A stretch of DNA of 64,000 nt from Paenibacillus sp. J2TS4 (GCF_018403245.1 NZ_BOSH01000002.1:310001-374000); one strand, 5' to 3'; numbered from the stretch's first letter, positions 43,709 through 52,824 are shown. Notes: generated from the letters alone by a model not told the origin. Numbers and translations are program-made.

Positions 43709-44497
43709 TTGAGCCCACTGGAAGGATGGAAGGTCGGCACTTCCTACAATGTTAAAAATACCGCCGGATTGGAGCAAATCAAGAGCGCCGGATTGAACTG
43801 CATTGAGCTGGTGCTGCACAGCAAGGACTGGATTAATCAGTTCCAAGAGCTATCCGAGCAATTTGCCGCGATTGTCCGGGAGGCGGACCGCTTGAACCTG
43901 GAGGTATGGTCTGTTCATTTGCCCTATGGTCACGATTGGGACGTCTCGTGCCCGGATCCTGGTAAAAGAGAGGGTATAATAGCCAATCTGTATAAATTGC
44001 TGCAGCTGGCGGAGAGCTGGGGGGTAGGAAGGGCAGTGCTGCATCCGAGCTATGAGCCTATTGCCATCGAGGATAGGCAGGAGCGGCTCTCCATCTGCCG
44101 GGATTCGCTGCACGATTTGGCCCAGCGGGCGAGCCATCTGAAGGTTCGCATCGCAGTCGAGTGTTTGCCCAGAACCTGCCTCGGGAATACGAGCGACGAA
44201 ATTCTCGAATTGATAGGGCCTGACGGTGAATTGATGGTTTGCTGCGATGTCAATCATTTACTGCAGGAAACCGCTGCAGATTTCATCAGCAAAGTCGGTT
44301 CGCGGATTATTACCGTTCATATGTCGGACTATGATGGGATCGATGAGAAGCATTGGATGCCCGGGGAAGGGATCATCGATTGGCATCAAGTTGTTGCCAG
44401 CCTTGTCGAGCAAGGGTACTCTGGCCCGTTTATGTTCGAGGTCCGGAACCCTGCGCCAGAGGAGCTTAAAGCTTGCTGGGAGCGCTTGCTGGCATGA
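43709..44497 (+). CDS. sugar phosphate isomerase/epimerase (TIM barrel)
   Basis: About 262 residues from TTG 43709, ten bases after GAGGAG; the open frame extends back to 43565 without a better site. The AP-endonuclease-2-type barrel has VWSVHLPYGHDWDVSCPDP (metal His), AVLHPSYEPI, VRIAVECLPRTCLGNT (metal Glu), MVCCDVNHLLQ (Asp-x-Asn-His) and ITVHMSDYDGIDEKHWMPGEG (His and carboxylate). All expected metal ligands appear present. Such enzymes interconvert sugars or myo-inositol derivatives. It belongs to the same apparent carbohydrate locus as the NAGPA protein. Substrate unknown. Confidence 0.87.
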   Translation: MSPLEGWKVGTSYNVKNTAGLEQIKSAGLNCIELVLHSKDWINQFQELSEQFAAIVREADRLNLEVWSVHLPYGHDWDVSCPDPGKREGIIANLYKLLQLAESWGVGRAVLHPSYEPIAIEDRQERLSICRDSLHDLAQRASHLKVRIAVECLPRTCLGNTSDEILELIGPDGELMVCCDVNHLLQETAADFISKVGSRIITVHMSDYDGIDEKHWMPGEGIIDWHQVVASLVEQGYSGPFMFEVRNPAPEELKACWERLLA

Positions 44498-44895
44498 AGC
44501 CTTAATAATAGCTGGCTAATGGCAGCCCTAAATCAGAGTAAGTCTGATCTATTCTTGCCAAATTCAAGTCACCTACGGAACCCTTTTCCGCGAGGTGACT
44601 TGGTTTTTTTGCAAATCCGACCGTATAATCGTCCGGGGCCGCTATAGAAATCGGCACATCTGACTGTATGATATTTCGTACATAACGCACTCTTTCGCAT
44701 CCATCTATCGCGCACTTATACCCCTATTTGACTTTGCAGGGGGCGGATACACCAACATAGATGCTTCTACAACAGTCTGAGAAACTGGACTTAGGTCCAG
44801 TTTCTAACTTGCCCGAGGTTGGAGGTAAATCTTGTCTGAACATGCTATGCTGATTTTATCTAATTCGCAGGGAAATTTGAGAAAGGAGCAAAACG
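44498..44895. other. intergenic region with a terminator
   Basis: No gene is supported. A strong terminator CAAGTCACCT (44566-44575) / AGGTGACTTG (44593-44602) followed by a T run ends the isomerase transcript. The remaining 280 bases hold only short frames; one on the plus strand (44832-45146) overlaps the next gene out of frame. Confidence 0.6.
44566..44611 (+). terminator. terminator after the isomerase gene
   Basis: Stem CAAGTCACCT (44566-44575) with AGGTGACTTG (44593-44602, 10 pairs), then GTTTTTTT. Confidence 0.9.
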
Positions 44896-45399
44896 ATGAA
44901 TTTACGAACTGTTTTTGGAGCTGTCCTGCTGCTTCTCGGGGCGTTCCTATTTTTAAACCGGGGGGAAACATTCGGAGTCGGAACGATTTTCGGATTGTTT
45001 TGGCCGAGCTTGTTCGTTATTCCGGCAGGATTGTTTTTTCACTGGATGTACTTCTCTATGACGGGGCGCAGAGGAGTAGGAATGCTGGTTCCCGGAGGGG
45101 TACTGTTGACGGCGGGGGTTGTTTGTCAAATCTCCATGCTGTTTGATAGTTGGAATTACATGTGGCCAGGGTTTATATTGGCTCCAGCGGTAGGACTATT
45201 CGAGCTATACTGGTTCGGAGGCCGCAACAAGTGGCTGTTGATACCGATTAATATATTGACAGTTCTGTCTATTTTGTTTTTCTCGGTCTTCTCCATCGGC
45301 TCCATGCTTACCCATCTGTCCATCGGATGGCCCATCATTCCAGTGGCGATGATCCTTGTGGGCGCATTCATGCTGGTCGCGAAGAAAAGGGAGAGCTAA
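44896..45399 (+). CDS. LiaI/LiaF-like small membrane protein
   Basis: A 167-residue protein made almost wholly of membrane segments: about 6-22 (VFGAVLLLLGAFLFL), 35-55, 65-82, 95-115, 118-140 and 145-162, with a basic C-terminus KKRES. The N-terminal pattern resembles the LiaI/LiaF-type transmembrane region (TvFGAvLLLLGaflfl) found in envelope-stress proteins. No LiaRS-type kinase genes are adjacent. ATG follows GAAAGGAG. Function not established. Confidence 0.75.
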   Translation: MNLRTVFGAVLLLLGAFLFLNRGETFGVGTIFGLFWPSLFVIPAGLFFHWMYFSMTGRRGVGMLVPGGVLLTAGVVCQISMLFDSWNYMWPGFILAPAVGLFELYWFGGRNKWLLIPINILTVLSILFFSVFSIGSMLTHLSIGWPIIPVAMILVGAFMLVAKKRES

Positions 45400-45768
45400 A
45401 GCCTTCTGTCAGCTCTGCCTGACGACAGGAATCAGATCATTGAAGAAACAGATTTACAGCCTGAGCTAATTTTAGTTTCGGGCTGTTTTTAGTTATCGAT
45501 TCTTGCCCGAATCAGTTGCTACAATGGACAGTATTTTAGGGGTTATCAAATAGGAGGGAATTCTTGACGACGGATGCTATAAATAATTAATATAGTTAAT
45601 AATTAATGCGATTAATAATGTGGAACGGAGCAATAACTACAATTTATGGTAATAAGTAGGACGATTATAGGAACTACCCGACTAGGGGCAGATAGAGAAG
45701 AGGGACGGCCATAGCGGATGCCGTCCCTTAAATCACTGCAGGCATAAGTGATGACTCCCTAAATAAAA
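45400..45768. other. intergenic region with a terminator and an AT-rich tract
   Basis: No gene is supported and no Cys/Ser/Thr-rich precursor ORF is seen. About 45565-45620 is extremely AT-rich with repeated TTAATAATTAAT words. A terminator GACGGCATCC-type stem AGGGACGGC (45701-45709) / GCCGTCCCT (45720-45728) closes the YcaO transcript from the other side. Confidence 0.6.
45701..45728. terminator. terminator next to the YcaO gene
   Basis: Perfect stem AGGGACGGC (45701-45709) / GCCGTCCCT (45720-45728), downstream of the minus-strand YcaO gene; no long T run follows. Confidence 0.6.
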
Positions 45769-47721
45769 TTACGGAAAAGGATGAGGATGCGGGTTAAGCT
45801 GCTCAAGCGATAGGGGCTGCTTCACATACCCTAGCTGTGCCGGAATTTTCAGAACCCTGTCCAGACCGTTCAAGCGAGTCAGATGGTGACCGAACGACAT
45901 CGGGAGCATTCCTGGTATCAGCACTTTGACGCAATACAAGCCATTGCGCATCGTTTCCGGTGACGACTGATTGACGACAATCACATCGAGATTTAAATTA
46001 AGGAAAACCTGTAGCAAATCCTTCAATTCGTCGGTCAGATCCGGATGCTGTACCCTCGCATGGAATTCCTCATTAAAGGTTCGCAATGGACGCTGCTCAT
46101 CCAGCAAAAATTGTAGCCGCTCCTCCGCTTCCGGCAAACAGTAAAGAAGGGAATGATCCTCCATCTGCTGCACGAGGGACGAGTCGTGAAGCATCGATAC
46201 ATATTCGTCCCGATGCGCCTCGAATTTCTCCTGAAGCGGTCTCATCATTCCGGACAATTCATGGATGGCGCTTTTGGCAGCCCTTATCGGATCAAGATGC
46301 GCCCCGGCGGCACAGAGGAGGTTGGGTCCGCGGGATCCCCGATTTTTGGCCAATGCCCAAATGCTCGGCACCCGATTCTCCATAGTCATGTTAAACAGAT
46401 AAACATCATAACCAGCGACATTGTGCAACCAGTCAATCATTAATAGCAGCTCCTGGTCGTCAGCCGAACGAGGATCGAGGCGAGGAACGGGTAGCTGCGC
46501 GTACCAGGTGATCAGGAAAGAATCACGTTCCACGACTTCCAAAATACCGTATAAAATCGCTTCCTCCATACTTCCGCCAATAGCGCTCCCGTTAGAGGTT
46601 TCCTGGACAAACCCTCCGCCGTAATCCGTGCTATAATAAGCTAGCCGTTCAGGAACAAGAATCGGACGCTCCTGCAGGAATGAATACCCCCAAACCCAGT
46701 CGAGCGGACGGTCGGGATCAAACGGTTCAAATGGAAAATCGGGTTCGGCATATTGCTCCTCCGTATACACTCCTACTTGGATGGGATGGAGGGCCTGGTC
46801 TTGCAGATTGCGAAAGCTGTCCTTAATCACCGTTCGTTTACCGCGAGGAGTCAGTCCGCAGTTTCGTTCCAGGCCTTCCATAATGGCGGTTAGCTCGCTT
46901 TCTATAAAGGAATTGGAGCGTCCTCCCGTGACTTCGTCTCCTGTCGAGAACGAAGGCAAGTTAACAGTCACATTCGCAAAGGGAGAAGCCAACTCATGCA
47001 TTCTGGCATTGAAAAGCCCGGTCCGGACGTCCAAATAATCCATGACCAGAACTTTTTGGAACTCATCGAGCGAACGACAACGGTAATGGCCCTTGCTTAT
47101 TTTAGGACTTGGCTTAAGCTCAATCTGCGCCTCCGCCGCAGAGTCATCGGGCAGCCGGCCGCAAATGGAGCAGAATGGGTCCGGAAGGAAGAAGTGAAGG
47201 GAGCTTTGCAATGTCTTCAAATCTATTAGATACATCCGTTCCTCCGCACGAGTACGACTGCCTCGCAGCTCCCGGTAAGCTTCTGCGACGATCAACTGAG
47301 CCACTTGCCCAAGGGCTGTTCTGGAAGGTCTGGGATCCGGGGTCACTCCATCTGATGAAAGCAGGCCGCTGAGGAGATTTTCTAACCTCTCGTCGGATTC
47401 TCTTCCCGCAAGGAAACGGCGGGTATTGGCACACTGAGGGCATCCGGCAGCCCCAGGACGTACCCATGGACCGACGATACCTTCGTCACGTGCAACATAT
47501 CCGTACAGCCAAGGAATGCCCAAGGGCTGCAGCAATTCATACGCCGCAAGGCAGCAGGAGGATTGCCATTCATCCTGCAGCACCAGCACTAATTTCGAGG
47601 ATGAAGGTATTTTCTTCTTTAAATCAGAATGAGAAACAACCTTAAACAACTCAGAATCCGACAGTTCTGTACGTACCATATCGGCTAATAGCCCTTCACC
47701 AACAACCGTTACTATTTTCAC
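45769..47721 (-). CDS. fused TOMM cyclodehydratase (E1-like leader-binding domain + YcaO)
   Basis: About 650 residues from GTG 47721, seven bases after GGGAGGAGG; the open frame extends to 47748. The N-terminal 230 residues are an E1-like partner domain with two CxxC pairs (GCPQCANTRRF and DPFCSICGRL) that should bind structural zinc. The rest is YcaO: ESELTAIMEGLERNCG and NGSAIGGSMEEAILYGILEV, followed by VERDSF, carry the acidic ATP/Mg residues. The C-terminus PHPHPFP fits the PxPxP motif of azoline-forming YcaO enzymes. Such proteins use ATP to turn Cys, Ser or Thr of a precursor peptide into azolines. No precursor, dehydrogenase or transporter is adjacent, so the product is unknown. Confidence 0.9.
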   Translation of the reverse strand: MKIVTVVGEGLLADMVRTELSDSELFKVVSHSDLKKKIPSSSKLVLVLQDEWQSSCCLAAYELLQPLGIPWLYGYVARDEGIVGPWVRPGAAGCPQCANTRRFLAGRESDERLENLLSGLLSSDGVTPDPRPSRTALGQVAQLIVAEAYRELRGSRTRAEERMYLIDLKTLQSSLHFFLPDPFCSICGRLPDDSAAEAQIELKPSPKISKGHYRCRSLDEFQKVLVMDYLDVRTGLFNARMHELASPFANVTVNLPSFSTGDEVTGGRSNSFIESELTAIMEGLERNCGLTPRGKRTVIKDSFRNLQDQALHPIQVGVYTEEQYAEPDFPFEPFDPDRPLDWVWGYSFLQERPILVPERLAYYSTDYGGGFVQETSNGSAIGGSMEEAILYGILEVVERDSFLITWYAQLPVPRLDPRSADDQELLLMIDWLHNVAGYDVYLFNMTMENRVPSIWALAKNRGSRGPNLLCAAGAHLDPIRAAKSAIHELSGMMRPLQEKFEAHRDEYVSMLHDSSLVQQMEDHSLLYCLPEAEERLQFLLDEQRPLRTFNEEFHARVQHPDLTDELKDLLQVFLNLNLDVIVVNQSSPETMRNGLYCVKVLIPGMLPMSFGHHLTRLNGLDRVLKIPAQLGYVKQPLSLEQLNPHPHPFP

Positions 47722-47949
47722 TGCGAACCTCCTCCCGCACATTTCCAAGTTTTTACGATACCTTTCAAGTACGAGCTCTTTTGCAATAGTATGAAACGGC
47801 CAGTCACTTACGTTTCCTTCTTATAAACTCCCTAACAAATTATGATATGAATTGGGAATTAGTTCGCAATAGAATGCCGGATGGCAAGATCAACAAATAG
47901 GGAGAGCCCATCTGCATGGAACTCCCCCTAAAGAAGGTCTAAATCCAGT

Positions 47950-48768
47950 TTAATTAAACCCCGTCCCCAATACTTCATTCATACTTCCGGACCGATAGCC
48001 CTTCAGATCCAGAGTAACATAGGCGTAGCCAATTTCTTTAAGTTTAGCATGCACCGTTTCCGCCACTGCTAACACCTCTGCCAAATCCGCTGCGGGCACC
48101 TCTATCCTCGCCAGATTGTCATGCTGTCTGACCCGCACCTGCCTGAATCCCAATTGAATAAGGAAATCTTCAGCTTGATCGATCATCGAAAGCTTCTGCG
48201 CTGTAATAGCCTCCCCATAGGGAATGCGTGAAGATAAGCAGGCAAAAGACGGCTTATCCCATGTTCGCAACCCAAATTGGCGAGATAAATGGCGAATTTC
48301 AGATTTTTTAATATGTGCTTCCAGCAGTGGTGCGCGGACGCCCTGATCATGGGCCGCTTGCAAGCCGGGACGATGCTCTCCAAGATCATCAGCAATCGCT
48401 CCAAACACCACATGGTCATATCCGCGTTCCTTGGCGATAGGGATTAAGTGATCGAATAACGAATTTTTGCAGAAATAACAGCGGTTCGTCGGATTTTCGG
48501 CATAACCTGGAATAGCCAATTCACTGGTATGAATAATGAGATGCGGTGCATTCATTTCTTTAGCCAGCTCAATCGCTTCATTTTTCTCCCGTTCCGGATA
48601 CGTTTCCGAATCTGCCGTTATGGCCAGTACGCATTCCGGTCCCAGAAATTCCAGCGCCGCCTTTAATAAAAAGGAGCTGTCCACACCACCGGAAAAAGCA
48701 ACGACGATCTTCTTCATATCTTTCAAAATCTCACCGAGTCGAGCATATTTTTCGTCCATGCCTTGCAT
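47950..48768 (-). CDS. larE: ATP-dependent sacrificial sulfur transferase LarE
   Basis: A 272-residue PP-loop enzyme from ATG 48768 (GGAGGGG six bases upstream). The PP-loop is VVAFSGGVDSSFLLKAALEF. The Cys-rich loop reads TNRCYFCKNSLFDHL, and the region WDKPSFACLSSRIPYGEAIT holds the Cys at the position of the sacrificial Cys176 of Lactiplantibacillus LarE. LarE donates sulfur to build the nickel-pincer nucleotide (NPN) cofactor of lactate racemase. It is divergent from a GntR-family regulator and a LarA-like gene. LarB and LarC, which are also needed for NPN, are not in this window. Confidence 0.93.
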   Translation of the reverse strand: MQGMDEKYARLGEILKDMKKIVVAFSGGVDSSFLLKAALEFLGPECVLAITADSETYPEREKNEAIELAKEMNAPHLIIHTSELAIPGYAENPTNRCYFCKNSLFDHLIPIAKERGYDHVVFGAIADDLGEHRPGLQAAHDQGVRAPLLEAHIKKSEIRHLSRQFGLRTWDKPSFACLSSRIPYGEAITAQKLSMIDQAEDFLIQLGFRQVRVRQHDNLARIEVPAADLAEVLAVAETVHAKLKEIGYAYVTLDLKGYRSGSMNEVLGTGFN

Positions 48769-48815
48769 GAGATTCCCCTCCAATTAATCGGAAATAATGG
48801 AATAATAGAATAAAA

Positions 48816-48845
48816 TTGACGTGTATACATGTATACGCGTATACT
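48816..48845 (+). promoter_or_regulatory. promoter with overlapping palindromic operators, larE/gntR-larA divergent region
   Basis: TTGACG (48816-48821), an 18-bp spacer and TATACT (48840-48845). Two overlapping perfect palindromes, GTATACATGTATAC (48823-48836) and GTATACGCGTATAC (48831-48844), fill the spacer and the -10 box. The GTATAC half-sites repeat every 8-ish bases, as expected for FadR-type GntR operators. Binding there would block the promoter, so autorepression is likely. Confidence 0.75.
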
Positions 48846-48880
48846 TGGAAGTAACAATATCATACCATATGGCGGTGAAT

Positions 48881-49585
48881 ATGAAAATGCGTTCCATCCC
48901 GTCCGTCTCTAATACACGAAACTTAGGCGAACAGGTATACGACAAGCTTCGAGATTCCATTATTACTTTGGAGCTTCTGCCAGGACAAACCGTTCAGGAA
49001 AACGAGTTGGGCGAATCGTTGGGTATTAGCCGTACGCCGATAAGGGATGCCTTCCACCTTCTTATTGCAGAAAAGCTGATTGACGTGCTTCCCCAACGTA
49101 CCAAGAAAGTGGCATGCATATCCGCAACGAAGGTACTGGAAAGCAGTATGGTGCGCCTGAGTCTGGAAAGCAGCGCGTTCAAAACAGTGGCCAAACATTG
49201 GGGGGATACCCCGCTCTATATGAAAGCCGAGAAACAAATATTGCGCATTCTGCAGGAACAGCGAGAGGCTGCCGAGCTTCAGGATACCCGACAATTTTTG
49301 CAGCTGGATGAAGATTTTCACCGGCAAATCCTGCAATTAGCCGGCAATGAGACACTGTTGGAAGTTGTATACCATATGCGAGGCCACCTTAATCGTTTTC
49401 GCTTTTTGGCGATGAAAGAGCTGGTGTTGACCGACAAGCTGGTCAAGGAACACGATGAGCTTTTTGAATGTCTCAAGAAACGGGACGAAATCGGAATTGT
49501 GCAGCTGCTCGAGCTTCATCTCGGAAAGCTGGAAAGCGAGATTCCCCCTTTGCGTGAAAAGTTCCCTCAATATTTTCAGGACTGA
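48881..49585 (+). CDS. GntR/FadR-family (FCD) regulator
   Basis: About 232-234 residues; ATG 48881 and 48887 both follow GGCGGTG, the second at better spacing. The N-terminal winged helix (about 10-75) reads NLGEQVYDKLRDSIITLELL, then GESLGISRTPIRDAFHLL. The C-terminal FCD domain has LQLDEDFHRQILQLAGNETL and YHMRGHLNRFRFLAMKEL with the Asp and His residues that bind a metal or carboxylate. Such regulators respond to hydroxy- or sugar acids such as lactate, gluconate or mannonate. It is followed after 43 bases by larA and lies on the opposite strand from larE, so it probably controls both. Confidence 0.9.
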   Translation: MKMRSIPSVSNTRNLGEQVYDKLRDSIITLELLPGQTVQENELGESLGISRTPIRDAFHLLIAEKLIDVLPQRTKKVACISATKVLESSMVRLSLESSAFKTVAKHWGDTPLYMKAEKQILRILQEQREAAELQDTRQFLQLDEDFHRQILQLAGNETLLEVVYHMRGHLNRFRFLAMKELVLTDKLVKEHDELFECLKKRDEIGIVQLLELHLGKLESEIPPLREKFPQYFQD

Positions 49586-49628
49586 AGCCCGTGCATACCA
49601 ACGATTCTAATGAAAAGGAGAATGACTA

Positions 49629-50912
49629 ATGGCTTGGTTTTATGAACAATCCGACGAAATTACACGAGAGCGCATGGAGAAGCTCGTTATTCAGAGCGCG
49701 GAGCAGTGCTTGCAGCGTATACATCCGAATCCCCGAAAGGTTCTCTTGCTGCCCCCCGATATAACCAGGGCACACTCGGGCGCAGGCTGGATAACCAATC
49801 TGCTGTATCATTTTTTTGCTCCTTCGGCTGAAGTGTATTTGATGCCGACCCTGGGCCAGCACGTTCCGCATACGCCTGAGCAGAATCAATGGATGTTCGG
49901 GGATATACCGGAGGAGCGCATCCTGGTTCATGACTGGATTAATGACTGCAAAACGCTCGGAACCATTCCCGCATCCTATGTTAAGGCTATCTCAGATGGG
50001 GCCGCCGATTGGGACATCCCGATAAGCATCAACCGCCTTGTGCTTGAAGGGGAGTGGGACATTATCCTGAATATTGGGCATGTGGTCCCTCATGAAGTGT
50101 TGGGTTTTGCCAACCACAACAAAAATTATTTTATCGGATTAGGCGGCAAAGATACGATTTGCGCTTCGCATATCGCTGCAGCCTGCTATGGTATTGAAAA
50201 CAATCTCGGCAGTCTGGTCACACCGCTCCGGCATTGCTTCAACAAAGCGGAGTCCGAATTTCTATCCCATTTGCCTGATGCCTATATCCAGGTAGTGATG
50301 AAATACAATGATGGGGGCCAACTGGTACATAGCGGATTTTATTGCGGAGATGATCTCGATACCTATCTTCTTGCGGCCAAACAATCTCGCAGAGAGAACA
50401 TTACGATCGTACCCCCGTTAAAAAAAGTCGTTGCCGTTATGCAAGGCGACGAATTTTTCAGTACATGGGTGGCGAACAAGGCCGTGTATCGAACTCGCAA
50501 AGCGATGGCCGATGGCGGAGAATTGATTATTGTAGGGCCCGGTTTATCACGATTCGGCGAGCAGGACTCGGTAGACCGAATTATTCGTAAATACGGTTAC
50601 TCCGGTACGGAAAGCATCATTAAGCAATGGAAGGAAAATGAGGATTTGCAAGACTTGACACATGCTACGGCCCACTTGATTCACGGTTCTTCCGAAGGCC
50701 GCTTTTCCATCACCTATGCTCCCAAATATTTAACCCAAGCGGATATTGAATCGGTCCATTATAACTACCTGGATTATGAAGAAGCATTGGAGCTGTATCC
50801 GCCAGATCAATTGAAGAACGGCTTTAACCGCCTGGAAAATGGAGAGGAGATCTACTTCATTAGCACTCCCTCCGCCGGCCTTTGGACCACTCAAGAGAAA
50901 TTAAATCAATAG
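49629..50912 (+). CDS. LarA-family nickel-pincer racemase/epimerase
   Basis: A 427-residue LarA homologue. N-terminal motif PPDITRAHSGAGWITNLL, then LMPTLGQHVPHTPEQNQW with a His at the catalytic His108 position of L. plantarum LarA, and GHVVPHEVLGFANHNKNYF. In that last motif the His and Lys are 10 residues apart as His174 and Lys184 are, and a further His (ICASH) falls 16 residues after the Lys, as His200 does. So all four key residues have matching spacing. LarA uses a nickel-pincer nucleotide to racemise 2-hydroxy acids; recent family members act on other sugars and hydroxy acids, so the substrate is not assured. ATG follows AAAGGAG by seven bases. Confidence 0.92.
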   Translation: MAWFYEQSDEITRERMEKLVIQSAEQCLQRIHPNPRKVLLLPPDITRAHSGAGWITNLLYHFFAPSAEVYLMPTLGQHVPHTPEQNQWMFGDIPEERILVHDWINDCKTLGTIPASYVKAISDGAADWDIPISINRLVLEGEWDIILNIGHVVPHEVLGFANHNKNYFIGLGGKDTICASHIAAACYGIENNLGSLVTPLRHCFNKAESEFLSHLPDAYIQVVMKYNDGGQLVHSGFYCGDDLDTYLLAAKQSRRENITIVPPLKKVVAVMQGDEFFSTWVANKAVYRTRKAMADGGELIIVGPGLSRFGEQDSVDRIIRKYGYSGTESIIKQWKENEDLQDLTHATAHLIHGSSEGRFSITYAPKYLTQADIESVHYNYLDYEEALELYPPDQLKNGFNRLENGEEIYFISTPSAGLWTTQEKLNQ

Positions 50913-51733
50913 CCTGCTGTTGATTCAGCTTGGCCTGGTTTTGGGGGCCGACCTTGGCAGGCGGTCGGCTATTGCAGTACATTTTTTAATACCTTTTGGA
51001 GGGCACAGCACAGAATAAAACTGTCGGTTATTGCAGCAAGTCTGCCCCTAGCATTTTCTAGCTTGCCTTATCTATCCAGCGTCTGGCCTATCTTCCCCAT
51101 ACGCGATGATTCTTGCGGTACCTTTTATGCTGATCTGGAAGAAGAGAGAATGGAAAATATGTGTGATTATACTTTAAATGGAACATCCAGTATTGCCGAT
51201 AAAGCAGTCTAAAACTTGAAATCGTTTTAGACTGCTTTCTTATTTTGGTAAGGGAAAGGTTGCTTGGCTTAGCGGGTCTATAATGGAAATTCACATTCCG
51301 TTGGTTGTTTCTGCTTCGCAAACGTCGATCCGTCCTTATAAAAATGGTATACGTTGCAAACATCCGATTTGTCCGATTGCGAACTTTAGGCCAGCGGTGA
51401 ACCTTGCCAGATGTGTCTGGGCGCCATTTACTGGGCGAATTTGCGCCAAAGATATTACGCCAGTTTTTTTATTTTTACCAATGCGGGTGGTCGTGCCGTT
51501 GTCGCTGGGGACTGCCTTACAATACTAAAACGTTTACTCTAAACATCCGTTAACGGGATTAAAACTACGACGTGAACGACAGGTGCAACAGTTCGGTTAA
51601 TTCAAGCATTGTTTGTCGAGCGGTAGCCTGAATTTATGGGAAAATCAGGAGGATTCAGCACGTTTTTCAGTTCTGTTTTTTATTTCCGTATAATTTCCTG
51701 TTGCATTTCTATAACATCATGTTAAAATAAGAC
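50913..51733. other. long intergenic region before the LacI gene
   Basis: About 820 bases with no supported gene. It holds a 15-bp perfect terminator-type hairpin (51201-51238) far from the larA stop and two near-identical words, GTCGG(C/T)TATTGCAG (about 50965 and 51023). ORFs on both strands (51088-51363, 51283-51528) have no ribosome binding site. A CTAAAACGTTTA word at 51524 resembles a weak LacI half-site. Confidence 0.5.
51201..51246. terminator. orphan perfect hairpin with flanking T run
   Basis: Stem AAAGCAGTCTAAAAC (51201-51215) / GTTTTAGACTGCTTT (51224-51238), 15 pairs, followed by CTTATTTT. It lies 290 bases after the larA stop with no gene between. Confidence 0.65.
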
Positions 51734-51753
51734 TTAAGAAAACGTTTTCTTAA
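51734..51753. promoter_or_regulatory. LacI-type operator
   Basis: A perfect 20-base palindrome, TTAAGAAAACGTTTTCTTAA, sits 26 bases before the LacI gene start. The central AAAACGTTTT is the standard core of LacI/CcpA/RbsR-type operators. It is the likely site of autoregulation and of control of the downstream transport operon. Confidence 0.88.
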
Positions 51754-51778
51754 AAATAAGATTAAAGAAGTGTGTGAT

Positions 51779-52792
51779 ATGTCATTAACCATTAAAGATA
51801 TTGCCAAGATCGCAGACGTATCAATTGCTACCGTTTCGCGAGTGATCAACAACAAGGCGGAAGGCATCAGCGAAGAAACACGTCAGCGTGTTCTGCAAAT
51901 TGTCAAAGAGCATAATTATACGCCGAACCGGATTGCGCGCAGCATGATTACGAAAAATACGAGGACAATCGGACTGATCATTCCTGATATCCGCAACCCG
52001 TTTTTTACCGAACTGGTACGCGGGGTGGAAGATGTGGCGAATCGTTTCCAGTACACCGTGTTTCTTTGCAATGGAGATAAAGAAGTGCACAAAACGATTG
52101 AATATTTGAATTTGATGAAAGAGAACAGCGCCGACGGTGTTTTGCTTACCGTATCCGACCAGATTATGGGCAAGCCGTTCCAGCAAGCGGTGGAACAATT
52201 GGACATGCCTGTGGTGCTGATCGACCGCGGTCATCAAAGCCTGAAATTCAGCGGCGTGTATATCGACAACGTCAAGGCTGGGTATAAAGCCGTCAATTAT
52301 CTCATCTCTTTATCGCATACGGAAATTGGCTGTATTGCCGGACCGAAGGAGATTAAAAACTCTCACGATCGTTTGCAAGGCTATTTGGAAGCGCTTAAAA
52401 CCGCCGGCATTCCGGTGAATCCGGAGTATATCGTGCATAGCAATTTTGAGATGGAGGAGGGGTATCAGGCTGCCAAACAGTTGTTGACCCGCCATCAGGT
52501 AACCGCTATCTTCGCACTGAACGATCTGATTGCTTTTGGCGTCTATCAAGCCGCAGAGGAACTCGGTTTGCGCATTCCGGACGACCTGTCGGTTGTCGGC
52601 TTCGACGATCTTGAGTATAACCGGCTGCTCAGTCCAAAACTGACTACCATTCGCCAGCCTATCTATGAAATCGGCGAAACGGCAGCGGAAATATTGTTGA
52701 AACAAATTCAGGGAAGGAGGCGTGCCCGTGTAGAAACATATATGGAAATCGAGTTGGTCGTAAGAGGAAGTACGGCGCGCTTTCAAAAGTAA
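51779..52792 (+). CDS. LacI-family transcription repressor
   Basis: A 337-residue regulator starting at ATG 51779; a GTG at 51770 is also open. HTH region TIKDIAKIADVSIATVSRVI, hinge helix and the periplasmic-binding-protein-like effector domain with IGLIIPDIRNPFFTELVRGV, VLIDRGHQSLKFSGVYIDN and VVGFDDLEYNRLLSPKLTT, close to the RbsR/PurR group. It is the first gene of a cluster with an ECF transporter, ribokinase and two nucleoside hydrolases, so ribose, a nucleoside or a base is the probable inducer. Its palindromic operator is at 51734-51753. Confidence 0.93.
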   Translation: MSLTIKDIAKIADVSIATVSRVINNKAEGISEETRQRVLQIVKEHNYTPNRIARSMITKNTRTIGLIIPDIRNPFFTELVRGVEDVANRFQYTVFLCNGDKEVHKTIEYLNLMKENSADGVLLTVSDQIMGKPFQQAVEQLDMPVVLIDRGHQSLKFSGVYIDNVKAGYKAVNYLISLSHTEIGCIAGPKEIKNSHDRLQGYLEALKTAGIPVNPEYIVHSNFEMEEGYQAAKQLLTRHQVTAIFALNDLIAFGVYQAAEELGLRIPDDLSVVGFDDLEYNRLLSPKLTTIRQPIYEIGETAAEILLKQIQGRRRARVETYMEIELVVRGSTARFQK

Positions 52793-52824
52793 AAATGTTG
52801 TAAACATACAAGGAGGAATGTACG

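Noticed and set aside
44832..45146. Open frame overlapping the LiaI-like gene in another frame
   Set aside because: It lacks hydrophobic or domain structure, and the +1-shifted frame at 44896 gives a clear membrane protein with a good ribosome binding site.
45400..45768. Precursor peptide gene for the YcaO enzyme downstream
   Set aside because: I searched both strands around 45400-45768 and 47722-47949 by eye and saw no Cys/Ser/Thr-rich small ORF with a start and ribosome binding site.
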